A stretch of DNA of 64,000 nucleotides from Acanthosepion esculentum (GCA_964036315.1 OZ038508.1:45320129-45384128); one strand, 5' to 3'. Counted from the first letter of the stretch, positions 33,486-45,813 are shown. Numbers and translations are program-made. Notes: a model not told the origin generated them from the letters alone.

Positions 33486-34330
33486 CCATTGCCTTCGCCT
33501 GATACTTTTTACAAATTCAAACTTAACTTTGAACGTCTAATTTTAGGTGTGGTCAGATTCCAAATTGCAGAGTCCTTAATTCGAAATTTACAATGGACGA
33601 CCCACCGTCTCCTTTGCCCAAGTCACCATGATATGGGAAAATACATTGTCATGAGTAATACGACAGTAACACAATACACCTGCTGAAACAATGGCGTCTG
33701 ACTGACGACTTAAATGTCCAACAGAAGTTTGCTTGTCTACGCATGCGCAATTGGGTTTCTTCTGACGGTTTGTTAATGTATATCAACGCCACGCATCCAA
33801 TTCTTGTGTTATTCATCGGGGGCGGAATTTTCCAAACAGATCACGTACGGAAACTCTATATAATTTTATGCAGAAATGAAAGTTTCACTTAATGTCGCCG
33901 ATAAGACTAGCTTTATTCTTTAGGTGTTTTCAATGATAGAATCAATGCATAACGATTTTGTTGTTTCAAGATTGTTGTATCTTCCGAAGCAGGTATTAAG
34001 TGAACAGTTTTTCACTGTCTTCAAATCTGTTTCTGTTTTCCAAAAGAACTTCTTTTATCCAATATATTCCATCGTTTAAATGAAATATATTTCGGGAAAT
34101 AATTCCTAATTGTGATTTATTGTTAGAGGTTTTTTAAACATTCGATTTAAGATTTGTTTAATATTCATTTTTTATGAAATTTGAATCTCTTTTTCCTTTC
34201 AGAGTATGTTTTACCTGGCTTTATCGCAAAGGTCCAGCTGTTGATTTTAATGTGGTACAAAAAATATCATCGAAAAATTAGCTATAGATTAATAAGAATT
34301 ATTCATTTAAGAAATGCATATACGACCTTT
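33486..34330. other. Unassigned sequence
   Basis: No coding or repeat family recognised. Confidence 0.35.
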
Positions 34331-34334
34331 ATGT

Positions 34335-34794
34335 ATATTACTAATACATAACCGTTAGAACGTTCGGTTTCGCACCCTGACACCCGGGTTCGAATCTCAC
34401 CAGGGTCGATTTTGTCAGGAAGGCGATTTCTAGATGTTATCGGTGTGGGGGATGTGATACTAGCATGCGATGCATTTGGAATATGCCTGAAAATCCTTCC
34501 ATGGTTTGGCCCAAAACTTGTGAGTGAAATATATAGACGGAACTATTCGGAAACCATTGATAGTTGCTCTAGCAGAAAGTCACAAGTCATCGTGACGGAG
34601 AATTTGAGCGTGCTGTCCTTTTTTAGACAGATGATGACGCCAGATAATGCGCTTTCTCCCAGAAAATGTAACTAAGGTTCGCTTAGGCTGGCAATGTAAG
34701 TGACGAACGAACACAAATGTGCCACAGCAGGCATCTTCAACAGGGATTGGCTAGCTCCCCTAATAGACAGGTATCCCGGGGTACGAGCGGCAGA

Positions 34795-34796
<2 letters not shown>
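34335..34796 (+). mobile_element. SINE-C, tRNA-headed SINE (copy 2)
   Basis: A-box-like agaacgttcggtttcgcac, B box cccgggttcgaatctcacca (34384-34403), a body of about 390 bp matching 1545-1978, and a 3' (ATT)n tail. More complete than copy 1. Confidence 0.8.
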
Positions 34797-34838
<42 letters not shown>

Positions 34839-34839
34839 C
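34797..34839 (+). repeat. (ATT)n tail of SINE-C
   Basis: 14 ATT units directly behind the SINE body. Confidence 0.97.
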
Positions 34840-35484
34840 AGAAGTTTTAAAAATGGAATACTGCGCAAAATATATCTGGCAGAATATTACCAATTGTTTC
34901 CTGGTTATCTTGCATAGCATATTCGGCAAGACGTTGATTTTAATAAAAATATATAAATTCAAACATATATTTTTTTAATTCTAAAATAACTATATTTTAT
35001 TTTAAATCAATGAACGCGCAAGTATTAAATTTACTTGTTTAAATCTATTACTTTCTCTCTGTTATAAAATTAATGAATTCTTTTTCGAGTTAGATCTCGT
35101 TCTAATTTTCCTATCGCTAGTGACTATTCCCGTTCGGAATATTCCCATTATCTTGATGGCTAATATCCAAATGGCCGTCATTTCCAAAGAGTCGTTTATC
35201 TATTCGTGTGTTATCTACGTGAGAAAAGTGTTAATACTATCTATTTTCTTACATAAATGTCTTCAGAAGAAATCCTTCGTTCTACAAATAGCGACTTGTT
35301 TTACACCACGCGGCTCTTGTGCTGAAATCCTATTTTTCGAATTGCATGAGCAATGGAGAGCACTTGAGACACACTACGCCGATGTTCCCATGAAAACTCA
35401 TGCTCCTCGTCCATTGTCACTGTCTGTCTCTCTTTCTCTCTCGCTTTATATACTCGAATCTCACGTCGAATTCGACGTATGAGG
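34840..35484. other. Unassigned sequence
   Basis: Nothing recognised; a CT-rich run at 35418-35445. Confidence 0.35.
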
Positions 35485-35825
35485 GTTAAGCATGTCAGTT
35501 CCTAGGAAACCGAGAGCACATGAGATTTGATTATAGCGGTGACGGTCTCGTGCAGGACCATCCACACGTTTTAAAGGGCCGAATACAGAGACTTCGTGCA
35601 CTACGTGCCACATGGTCCTCAATCGACCCACCGCAGCTTTGGGATTCAGAGCTGTCCTATACCAGTCTCTCCTGTTATTTACCCATAGCTGGAGTTGAGC
35701 AGAACAGGATCCATACCTTTCCCGAGGGTATTAGCACGTAAGTGAATGCAATTGATTCGACTGGAATTCGAACTCGGCTCTCCGATTCCTGGACCTCTAA
35801 CCGCAACTCCACCGTGCCTTAGCTT

Positions 35826-35826
<1 letters not shown>
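35485..35826 (-). mobile_element. SINE-A, tRNA-headed SINE (copy 2)
   Basis: On the minus strand: A-box-like gtggagttgcggttagaggt, B box gagttcgaattccagtcg (35776-35759), then cattcacttacgtgctaata, gggaaaggtatggatcctgt and actccagctatgggtaaata. Longest copy of the family here. Confidence 0.72.

Positions 35827-35898
<72 letters not shown>
35827..35898 (+). repeat. (CA)n microsatellite
   Basis: About 32 CA units and a short TA run. Confidence 0.98.
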
Positions 35899-35899
<1 letters not shown>

Positions 35900-35900
<1 letters not shown>

Positions 35901-36480
35901 GTGTTTGTGGTTGGTGTGAGTGTCATATTTAATGCGTGCACGTGTTTCTTAATAGTTTCAATATTATTTTTAAATGTTAAACAGTGAATACAATATCTAA
36001 CCTTCTCTGACATCTCTACTGCAATCCAAACACAATTACTCTATTGATAGGAATGCACACGTATCATTAGATATAAGACATTTGAAAAAAAAATCAAGTA
36101 GCCATCTTAATTTAATCTAAATTAAACACTCAAATTAACATAGACAGTTATACCACAGTAATGATGAATCAGTTATGAAAACACAACTTGCCGATCCATA
36201 TTTTTTAATACTCCGGATAATTACCTGAAATTAATCCGTTAATACAACCACATCCAATCACCTAATCTAAGGATTACCTATAACTCAGGATCTTAAACAT
36301 CACCCTATATAAAACCGGTTCTGTTTATAAATACTAATGTCCACTGAAATGTTGTAGCTTTAATATTAATAACTAAACTTTAATTTATTTTCTTGGACAC
36401 ATCATACTCGCCTTCGGCCTATCTTCTCAACTAATGAAATGCAGTGCAATTTGCTCCTATATCAACCGTTACAACAAAAA
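35900..36480. other. Unassigned AT-rich sequence
   Basis: No features recognised. Confidence 0.4.
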
Positions 36481-36484
36481 TACA

Positions 36485-36945
36485 ACTGCCAACATATGAA
36501 CCGTCCTGGGTATGACGATAAACTACATCCGTTTCCTGGGTAAGACGATAAACTACATCCGCTTCCTGGGTAAGACGATAAACTACATCCAACAGCAAGG
36601 CCTCTGATCAGGAGGTTTTGTGCAGCGTGGAACCACCTCTTAATTGCTGATATTCCCAGGTCCATCCTGACCCGGGGTGGAAGCACTTGTTAGGTTCCCA
36701 GCTATGGGCAAATAGCTAAGTCCAAAATGGGGTCAAAACACTATGAAAATGTAAAAATAGGTTTTAGTACCAGCAATACATTTTTGTAAAAAAATATTAC
36801 CAGTAATGAATGATTGAAGAAAAAATTATTACCAGTAATACATTATTACGAGCAATACATGTTTTTTTTTTAAATATTACCAGTAATATATTTTGGAAAA
36901 AAATTACCAGCAATACATGTTGGAAAAAATATTACCAGGAATAGA
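36485..36945 (-). mobile_element. SINE-D-like dispersed repeat (copy 3) with two internal tandem arrays
   Basis: Three copies of a 30-bp unit (cctgggtaagacgataaact and acatccgctt) run from 36505 to 36594. The body shares cctgggaatatcagcaatta and ttgcccatagctgggaacc (minus sense) with the other copies. The distal part, 36765-36945, is about six imperfect units built on ttaccagtaatacat. These two variable arrays explain length differences between copies. Confidence 0.72.
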
Positions 36946-37110
36946 AAACAGACCACTTTAAGACTCCATGTAATAATTTATTTCACCATAGCCCTTTTAA
37001 AGGACGTAGGATCATCAGACTGCACTTCCAAAAGGTGAAACGAAAAATGAAATGAACATTTACACTTTTGACGGGTAGTGTTAAGTTTATGTAATTTAAC
37101 AGAGAGAGGG

Positions 37111-37111
<1 letters not shown>

Positions 37112-37157
<46 letters not shown>

Positions 37158-37183
37158 TTGTGTGTTTGTGTGTGTGTGTGTGT
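37112..37183 (+). repeat. (TA)n-(TG)n compound microsatellite
   Basis: 12 TA units, then TG with TTTG interruptions. Confidence 0.96.
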
Positions 37184-37199
37184 GTCCCACACACATATA

Positions 37200-38150
37200 T
37201 AGTATATACTCGGGTATCATGCAATTTTGACGACCTAATTTGGAAGCTAAAATTAAGAGGGTCGCATCATACACGAGATATAAATTTATAATAAAGTGTA
37301 ATGCCAATCGACATCTGTTCCCTTGATCTTGTTCCACGTCCTTGTCGTTATCCTTTCTTCAAACACTCCGCTTTACTCTTGCTCTCACCCTCGCTAACTC
37401 ATTGCGTGTTAGTGTCACTCTCGCCTTGCTTGGGTGAAATGCTTAAAAAAAAGATTTTAATTTTGAAGATCAACGTCTGCTAGGAAGCAAAAAACCGGAA
37501 GTGAATTCCCCAGGTGAGTAGTACGAGAAAAGAAACGGTTTTATTGTATATTAAGAATGTGCATTAACGTTTCTTCTATTATTTTTTCCTTTAATAATTC
37601 GATTTGGGCCCACTTTTCTCCCGATATCATGCACAGGCACACTCTCTCTTCAGTTCTCTGCAGTCTCTTTTCTCCCCGCTTACTTGAAACACAGTCAATT
37701 CCATCCGATCAGATATCTTTATTCTTCCAGCGACCCAACCATTATTAAATAAATACGCAACATTACGTATCTTTCCGTTTCCAAGGAAACCATGCCATAT
37801 GCCAACGGAAATTGCTCCAAGATGTGCGTAGAATAGAACGGGCGCCATATTTTCTCTCTCATTTTAACTTCAAACCCTCACACACCTCCATCGTATTGCT
37901 TAACAAAGGAGTCATAAGTCTACATTGAATGAAACATTATGGCTGGCTAGGCACATTTTAACAATGTTTGATAAGAAGATACGGTGCGATGTATTATGTA
38001 ATATTTGTCTGCATCTCGATACTTCCAGCTTTACTTATTCAACGGCAAATGCAATTTCTGCTAAGACTACACCTAATGAAACACATCTCAACGTTATCTA
38101 CAAATAACAGAGCGACTGACTTATTAGAGACGAAATGAAAATTGAAACAA
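37200..38150. other. Unassigned sequence
   Basis: No transposon motif or convincing open frame. Confidence 0.35.
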
Positions 38151-38184
38151 GATTCGGTAATATTCGATGAATTGCTTCTTATAA

Positions 38185-38650
38185 TATGAATATATAATAT
38201 GAGTTATATAATATGAATATGAATTATTATATAATATGAATTATTATATAATACGAATTATTATATAATATGAATTATTATATAATATGAATCATTATAT
38301 AATACGAATTATTATGTAATATGACTATTATATAATATGAATTGTTATATAATATGAATTATCATATAATATGAATTATCATATAATATGAATTATTATG
38401 TAATACGAATTATCATATAACATCAATTACCTTGCAATATGAATTATTATATAACATGAATTATTATATAATATGAATTATTATGTAATATGAATTATTA
38501 TATAATCTGAATTGTTATATAATATGAGTTATTATATAATATGAATTATTATATAATATGATTATTGCTATGAATTATTATATAATATGAATTATTTCTA
38601 TGAATTATAATATAATATGATTATTTCTATGAATTATTATATAATATGGA
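38185..38650 (+). repeat. 17-bp minisatellite, unit about atgaattattatataat
   Basis: About 25-28 imperfect copies with point changes (ataCgaatt, attaTGtaat, atCatataat) and a few length variants. The unit contains the palindrome attatataat. Confidence 0.93.
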
Positions 38651-38779
38651 ATATCACGACTCTTTTTTATCGTTTATCTTAAACGAGTCTGACCACAAAA
38701 CTGATAAGAAAAACAGCGTTTTAATTAAAACAGAAAGTAATCTACAAAAGTAAAAATATGCATAAAGTCCATTATTTTT

Positions 38780-39165
38780 TTAATGTTGCAATGTTAATTT
38801 GCATCCAGGTCTGTACAATATTTCACTTTTGTTTACAGACCATTCTTTTAATCGTTTCACCCCAAGCGATTCAATAAAGCCACTATTTTCCAAGATCAAT
38901 GAAGCCAGAAGAGAGATACACAAGAGAGCAGCGTGAAAGAAAAAAAATTCAGCATAGAACTTGCGGTTACATCTAGTCATTTCAACACTCAAATTGTGAG
39001 ACCTAGCTGCCAATCCAGTCCAGCGCTTAAATTCGTAAGGTTGAGATACGAATGGAAACAACGTTTACATTAAAAATATTTATGAAAAAGTCTCAAGTAC
39101 GCCACGTTATGTTGATGGAAAGTGACTTAAGTCGAGATTCCAGGTCATCAATTAAAATGTGGGAC
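38780..39165 (-). pseudogene. CR1/jockey-type LINE tail
   Basis: The minus strand reads FPFVSQPYEFKRWTGLAARS, then HNLSVEMTRCNRKFYAEFFF, matching the family's LVPRPHEFKRPTRLASRSH and VETVRCR-RFYSNSF. The LWNSLP block is lost. The UTR motif cgcttggggtgaaacgatta shows the 3' end near 38830. Confidence 0.65.
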
Positions 39166-39605
39166 ATTTACAAATAAAGGCGATATTCATATCCCCAAAA
39201 TATACCTACTAATACACCTAAAGAAGTTGGCAATTTCAAATTTATACTAAAATTCAATAGTACTTGATGATTTCCTTGAGGTTTATAACCTAACTTGCTT
39301 TATATTTTCCATTACCAAAAACATCACTTAGTCTGAAGAACTCATTTTGAAGATTGAAACGAGTTACATAATTATTACATTTTGTCATTCAATTACTCAA
39401 CTTTATTATTTTCACCTCGTAATTTCATCCGTCTTATTGTTTTTTTTATTATTTAAAAAAAATCTAAAACAGAACTCTATTATCGTCGGTGTATCGGGAT
39501 TTCTTTTCCTTTAGCAAAGACAGACTGGTTAATGTATCCGAACGTTTATACATATAGAAAACAAGTATCGGTGTATAAGACGGACAATATTTACCCTCAA
39601 ATTTG
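39166..39605. other. Unassigned AT-rich sequence
   Basis: A ctgaagaactcattttgaag and gattgaaacgag string at 39333-39365 recalls the SINE-B/PLE module but does not form its stem. Confidence 0.35.
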
Positions 39606-39607
39606 AA

Positions 39608-39627
39608 AGCACATACACACACACACA

Positions 39628-39723
<96 letters not shown>

Positions 39724-39749
39724 TACATATATATATGTACACACGCACA

Positions 39750-39831
<82 letters not shown>

Positions 39832-39866
39832 GTGAATGTGAGTGCACGCGTGTGTGTGTATAAAAA
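39608..39866 (+). repeat. (CA)n-(TA)n compound microsatellites
   Basis: CA (39612-39628), TA (39631-39713), mixed, CA (39751-39780), TA (39781-39824), then a short TG run. Confidence 0.97.
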
Positions 39867-39869
39867 ATA

Positions 39870-40795
39870 AGATATAATTAAAATGTATCTGTAAAAACAT
39901 ATTGACGATATTTTTTCTTAATTATGTATACAGAGTTGTCCGAAAATATTGTCAGCCCAGTATAATATAATTGTCTATTCCAGATTTGCTGGCACGAGTT
40001 CCTGCATTTTGGAAGAGAGGTAGGAGGCGACAAGACTTTTGGACCAACTGCACATGTTGCTAAACAAAATCATTACAGTTTACTTTGATAAAGTCCCTCT
40101 GTGGATGAAACGCGTCAAGAAAGAAAAGTCAGCAAATTTTAACCTTCGCACCCGAGATAAAAAGGTGTATCAATAAGACGGTTTTTCCACTGACGCCGCT
40201 ATAATTTTGTACTGCCTCCACTTCTCGATGATGTTTATTGTTTTAAAAAGAGATGATGAGAATTCTAATAAAACACAAACTTATGAACGGGGATTTATAC
40301 TTTAAGATTTTTAATTTACGTGTATAATGTTATAGTTAAAAGATTCTAAAAATGCGAACCAACTAATACTGTACCTCGCAATAGGGGTTGCGGAACAGCT
40401 GCCTGAGGCCACGTTCACTCATTGCATCAAAGAGAGGCATCGGTGCTCGCAGCAAGTCCACCGATGGTTGCGGGGGTTGTGTGCAATTTTTGTTCCTTGC
40501 TCCGGTGTACGCGCTCGTGTCCCCACCTTAAAAAATACCTTGTGTCACAACTCGTCTTAATGGGGAGACAGAGTAAATATCTAGTAACATGGGTTCGCAA
40601 ATTTGTGTAGAGTGCTATCAGTGATAATGTTCTAAATTCGTAGTCGTGTTTATTTCCCTTTAACCCTCTCTCTATTTTTTTACATTTTTAAATGTACTTT
40701 TTATTACATAAAATTTAGTGCAGCGCGAACAAACTTTCATTGGGTATATGCGGTCCAGGAGAATAAAACGATCTTTGGGAACCAATGATTTTAAC
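39870..40795. other. Unassigned sequence
   Basis: The GC-richer part at 40385-40560 matches nothing known to me. Confidence 0.35.
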
Positions 40796-40799
40796 CTCA

Positions 40800-40925
40800 T
40801 TAGTCAGTTTTCCTAGTTGTTTCCCCGTGATTATCTTGCATCTAAAGTGCCCCGTGAGTATTCAATTCTCCAAGCCATTTTCTTCTCTCATTATGTTTTC
40901 TAGAAATTTCAATTGTTTTTTTTTT
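40800..40925 (-). pseudogene. RTE-type LINE, short C-terminal fragment
   Basis: The minus strand reads QLKFLENIMREENGLENLIL and TGHF, the RQLKFLGHIMRKEGLENLTLTGHIEG block. It ends just before the solo LTR. Confidence 0.65.
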
Positions 40926-40938
40926 CTTTTTCTGTTTG

Positions 40939-41173
40939 TGTTATGGGTCCTTACCTATAACTACAGAATGAACTCTTCCTAACACTATGTATAACACGCC
41001 TCTCAAGAGAGAGGGAAGAATCGAGTCGAGCCGATAGGAGTTCACTCCAAACCAGACTGACAGTCATACTAACACCTTCCACATCTTGTATTACTATTCC
41101 GGGTAATATATCTTCGTTATTTCTACTCTTGTGTTCGTGTTGTTCTTCCTTGGTCCTAACCTGGACCATAACA
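40939..41173. mobile_element. Solo LTR (copy 2), TSD GTTTG
   Basis: TGTTATGGGTCC...GGACCATAACA, 235 bp. The flanks gtttg (40934-40938) and gtttg (41174-41178) match exactly. A TATA-like actatgtataacacgcc lies before a short GA-rich stretch. It matches copy 1 at 16736 over its length. Inserted next to an older RTE fragment. Confidence 0.9.
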
Positions 41174-41179
41174 GTTTGT

Positions 41180-42580
41180 ATGTATATTATTTGATGTAGC
41201 TCCTCTTTTCCAACACATTTCCCCTGCTGCTTACATGAATCATAAAATGTCTTTGTCCTAAACAATCATACAAGAACGCAAATCACCACCCAGCAACTTT
41301 AAGGGCGTATTGTTTCCTACATTTCCTCGCAGCAAAAATATCACTTATGTGCACAAACTTATGTGCCAGCAGTCATGTTAATATACTTTCATCCAATAAT
41401 TCGTATTGCAACAATGACTAAACCGGTTTTATCCATTGTACACCTTTATTAGCCTGCACTCTCTGAAGGAGCGTTCTACAGAGCATGCTGAGAAGAAACA
41501 GTTGACAATAAATCTGCGATTATTTTAAAAGACCATCGCTATGCCATGAAACACATTATTATCAACTGTAAAAAAATGTTGTCTATGAACATGATATATC
41601 TCTAAAGACCCTAATTTGTGGTAATGGCATTTTTCTGTCTTTTTAATAATATTTCATATTGTAGGCTATGATTCTTTGGAAAATATATATTCTTTGGAAA
41701 ATATATGTATTTAAGTTGATTACTCGACGGTTAAGAATTCATAGTTTTTTCTTCAGCTAGACTCTTTGCCACACAAGCTACGCTGCTTATTGACCACGAG
41801 TCGAAGTGTAATGAAATAGATGCATTTCCAAAAGCCTCTTTTGCGAAATGGAAAGCAACAAGAGATTCAAATGAACAGCACAATGAGGTACGACTTCTTA
41901 TGTAGCAATATAAGATGTTGCTCATTAAACGAGACGTGAGTTCAAATAATGCACCTTGACTTGGGCAGAACAGATCAAACCTGAACAACAATATTTAATT
42001 CTAAGACGTTGGTTGTCTGAGAGCGGTGAATAGTGATTTTCCTAATCTAAACGACAAGAGGAACTGTTTCTCCCACGAATCAGACCTTCCGGCGGATGCT
42101 ACAAGACAGAACGCTACTTGACGCTCTTTGTTTGTTCCATTAGTAACAGCTTCAATTTTAAACGAAGTATCTCAATAAAGTAGAACCATTCGTTCAACTG
42201 TTTTTTGAAAATGGTGTCACATTTGGAGCACGCCATTTCTTCTGCGTCATACCAAGGATGTCACATAATAAGACGCATCTAAATGCTGGCTGCTCCGAGT
42301 CACAAATATACACGAACCCAGGGGAAACTCCTAAGTGTACAACGATCATTATCGTTGCATCACACATGTCAACACACAAACATATCTATCCGGATTGAAA
42401 TAACAAGAACAGTCTCTGACAGTTTGATGGAGTAGTATTCCAATTACAGATACACAAGTAAGGATTTTTATCAATCTGGGAGATATTTAAGCGTCGAATT
42501 CTTGGTTACTTTACTGAGAATCATGCGACTGACATGATGACTTTCACTTAAAATTCCAGCTGCTTTCGAAGTTTCCTTCA
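41180..42580. other. Unassigned sequence
   Basis: A 19-bp direct duplication (ttctttggaaaatatatat) at 41674-41708 is the only repeat seen. No coding signal. Confidence 0.35.
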
Positions 42581-42582
42581 TA

Positions 42583-42584
42583 CA

Positions 42585-42620
<36 letters not shown>

Positions 42621-42645
42621 TATATATATGCATATATATATATAC
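42583..42645 (+). repeat. (CATA)n-(TA)n microsatellite
   Basis: About eight CATA units, then TA. Confidence 0.95.
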
Positions 42646-42694
42646 CCAAATATAGGATTGGTATATAGGGAATAAATTCAAATAACCAACGATT

Positions 42695-43160
42695 ACTATA
42701 CTTAAAAGTGTGCTCAATACAGTGTAGAGCAGATATAATTGTTTATTTAAAAATTATAACATGAATATGTTATAAAATCACTACAAAAATAGCCATTTTG
42801 TTTCAACACCGCTGTCTTATCAAGCGGTAATTTTGAATGTAGAATCCAATTTTTTGTAGTTTCTGGTCAGACTATTTTTAACTAATGTATTATAATCCTT
42901 AGGGGATAACTTATAAAAGTTAGCCGTTATATCGGATTTAACATAAATGTCACCGGATTCATTAATATCCTTGACAATAACATCAAGATTTTTTGGGAAG
43001 GAGTTTTTATATTTATGAAAGGTTAAACCCTTGATTATATCCAGTAGGTTTCTACATTCAAAATCATCACTTGATAAGACACCGGAGATGTTGAAACAAA
43101 ATGACTATTTTTGTAGTGATTTTATAACATATTTATGTTATAATTTTTAAATAAACAATT
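42695..43160 (-). pseudogene. Fold-back PLE derivative: RT N-terminal piece between inverted termini
   Basis: The minus strand from about 43060 to 42850 encodes FECRNLLDIIKGLTFHKY, NLDVIVKDINESGDIYVKSD and ITANFYKLSPKDYNTLVKNS. This is the N-terminal region of PLE reverse transcriptase (family form: VKADKT-N-Y, then Y-LL-NITK-YKK). It is flanked by inverted copies of the PLE terminal repeat (42744-42840 and 43060-43160). These share ataacat-aatatgttataa, catttt-gtttcaaca and tgtcttatcaag. The palm, the rest of the RT and the endonuclease are missing. Confidence 0.68.
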
Positions 43161-43208
43161 ACATATATATATATGTATATAATTGTTTATTTAAAAATTA
43201 TAAACAAT

Positions 43209-43259
<51 letters not shown>

Positions 43260-43310
43260 GTTTATTTAAAAATTATAACATAAATATGTTATAAAATCAC
43301 TACAAAAATA

Positions 43311-43393
<83 letters not shown>

Positions 43394-43474
43394 GAGACAC
43401 CGGAGATGTTGAAACAAAATGGCTATTTTTGTAGTGATTTTATAACATATTTATGTTATAATTTTTAAATAAAC

Positions 43475-43552
<78 letters not shown>

Positions 43553-43561
43553 ATGTATATA

Positions 43562-43598
<37 letters not shown>

Positions 43599-43621
43599 GT
43601 GTGTATGTATATATATATGTG

Positions 43622-43676
<55 letters not shown>

Positions 43677-43720
43677 GTGTGTGTGTATGTATATATATAT
43701 ATATACATACATATATATAT

Positions 43721-43796
<76 letters not shown>

Positions 43797-43798
43797 TT
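43160..43798. repeat. Alternating (TA)n tracts and inverted PLE terminal repeats
   Basis: TA at 43160-43180, 43214-43256, 43315-43389 and 43479-43795 (with GTGTG and ACATAC interruptions). Between them lie PLE terminal repeat pieces in plus (43257-43314) and minus (43395-43478) orientation, plus a short one at 43181-43213. Confidence 0.85.
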
Positions 43799-43799
43799 T

Positions 43800-44340
43800 A
43801 CATTTAACTTCGGTTTCTTTGTCTTGCGTATTTGCTTTTGTAGATATTACAATATCTGCATTATTTGCCAGGAGTTATTTGCTCAGGTCATTGCGTTTCA
43901 AGGTGACCATTCCAATCATCAGATGGAAATTGCATATAACATTCAATAATTCATTCTTTTATGCGCATATTTTGGTGGGGTTTCATCATTGAAGGAGTAA
44001 ATAAATGCCTGCAAGTTATGTATAATTGCGCTACTAGGTTACATTCACCTTCATACAGAAAAAAAGCTACCTTTTTATCTTTTCAATTTTAGTGTCACTG
44101 CGTTATTTGTTTCTACATTGAACGTGATGAATTCAAAAAGTGCTAAACTCTAGAAAGTTGTAAAGTCTCTAAATAGATCGGTTTCCGTGATTATGTCTTT
44201 GATAGCGCGATATATATGTGGCACTCATAAAAATGCACATAAATGGAAAATGGAGAATAAATATTTTGTTCCACACATCTATGGAACCGTTCCTACCTGC
44301 TGAACTATCCTGTTTTGTGTCTAGATGGATGACCGCTTGC
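43800..44340. other. Unassigned sequence
   Basis: Nothing recognised. Confidence 0.35.
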
Positions 44341-44344
44341 GAAT

Positions 44345-44530
44345 ACCAGCTTGGACGTGCTATGGTCTAACGGCTCGGAATTGGAAATCAGAAAGCCGTG
44401 TTTGAATTTCAATCGGTTTCGTTAAGCGTAAATGCCAACGACAAAGGTATGAATCCACTTAATTCCCCCCTAATTATGGGTTAACTATTAAAATTTGTAT
44501 CAGCAAAAATAATTATAGAGAGCCATGTGT
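44345..44530 (+). mobile_element. SINE-A-like, tRNA-headed SINE
   Basis: A-box-like tgctatggtctaacggctcg, B-box-like tgtttgaatttcaatcggtt, then aaaggtatgaatccacttaa and taattatgggttaactat. This agrees with the SINE-A order (aaggtatggatcc, ccagctatgggtaaat). Confidence 0.6.
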
Positions 44531-44945
44531 TGATTCGACTGATCTGTTTTCTACGGCTCATCAAACCTTTGAAGTTTATTTAAAGCTAGGAAATATTTTT
44601 AGATTATAAAAATTGCTTGGCGGTATGGTCCTCTGTAATTTCTTATCCCTGATCGAAGCCTCACTTGTCTCTTGTTCCCCTTGAACTCTGAAGACTTCAC
44701 TTCAAAAACCAGGGATCAATCATTATCTATCCTCCTTATCCTCATAATTCTCGCTCCCCAGTACTTCTTCCTATCATGTCACACACCTCATGGATCATTA
44801 CGATGTAAAAAATGATTCCGTAAAGTTTACGAACGAAAAATGACGAAGTGGAAAAAATTTCATGTGATGCGTTTCGACATTTTGAACTTCATCGGATTAA
44901 ATTGATGTTCACTTTGATATGACGATATATTTGCTTGAAGTGGTG
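44531..44945. other. Unassigned sequence
   Basis: No features recognised. Confidence 0.4.
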
Positions 44946-44948
44946 GGG

Positions 44949-45236
44949 ACGCTGAAATTTTTTATTTTTATTTTTTTTTAAATAACAAGTGTTTTGGGTA
45001 TATAGCCAAGTCGATTTAATTTTTTTTATTTTTTATCGGTTAGCCAAAACGCTTATTTTTTTTTAAATATGTATTTATATTTAAACATTTCAGGAGGGAC
45101 GCTGAAATGTTTAATTTTAATTTTTAAAAAGAACAAGTGTTTCGGTTATATAGTGAAACCGATTTAATTTAGTTTATTTTTTGTCGGTTAGCGAAAACGC
45201 TTACTTTTTTAAAAATATGTATTTATATTTAAAATG
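44949..45236 (+). repeat. Tandem duplication, two units of about 145 bp
   Basis: Both units run gggacgctgaaat, aacaagtgttt-gg-tatatag, cgatttaatt, atcggttag-ca/gaaaacgctta and aaatatgtatttatatttaaa. They differ by scattered substitutions and T-run length. Confidence 0.9.
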
Positions 45237-45805
45237 TCAGTGTCACTTCTTCATGAGCGTGTGTAATTCAATAATCGTAAACATCATTTTTCTCAGGTGA
45301 AGTAATAAAGGACAAAACGCGTCACAAAAAAGAAATCCCACTTTGTCATATATTTTCCTAAAATTTTTATTGATATTTAAAAAGTTATATATCGTTTTCC
45401 CATATCAGAATATACGACATAAAATTGGGATTCTGAATGTTATTTATGGTTTGCAAGCTATGGAAAAAGTTAAGCCATAAAAACAAACCAAACATCAATA
45501 TCTACAGAACTATCATTTCCTTCTCCAACAATTAAGTCTAGTGTCAGTTCAAACTTTTCAAATGCTTCTTTGGCTAACTGATAAAAAAACTCTTCATTCG
45601 GAAGTATGCATTAATAATAATTTTATAAATTCCCTTGATTTGTACTTAAATGATGAATCTAAGGATGTTTGGATTGAGCTCAATACAAAGACTTTCGTTT
45701 CAATTTAAAAAAAAAAAGATAATACATTTTCAAATCCTTTGCTATGCTATGAAATCATCACCTATCATTACTTCACAAAGTTTCTTTTGAATAACAGTAA
45801 TACAT
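45237..45805. other. Unassigned sequence
   Basis: Nothing recognised. Confidence 0.35.
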
Positions 45806-45813
45806 CAAGACGG

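Noticed and set aside
35120..35482. 120-codon plus-strand frame
   Set aside because: It ends in a CT-run translation (SLSVSLSLSL), has no recognisable domain and lies in unassigned DNA; chance is sufficient.
39333..39365. Further hammerhead (ctgaaga ... gaaacg)
   Set aside because: The sequence between the two core blocks cannot form a stem II, so only the two short strings match.
43440..43992. Several 80-150 codon frames rich in Tyr-Ile-Cys-Val
   Set aside because: They are translations of (TA)n/(TG)n tracts in alternate frames, as are similar frames at 2881, 3892, 10984, 14425, 15298, 16001, 25894, 30806, 39464 and 53721.
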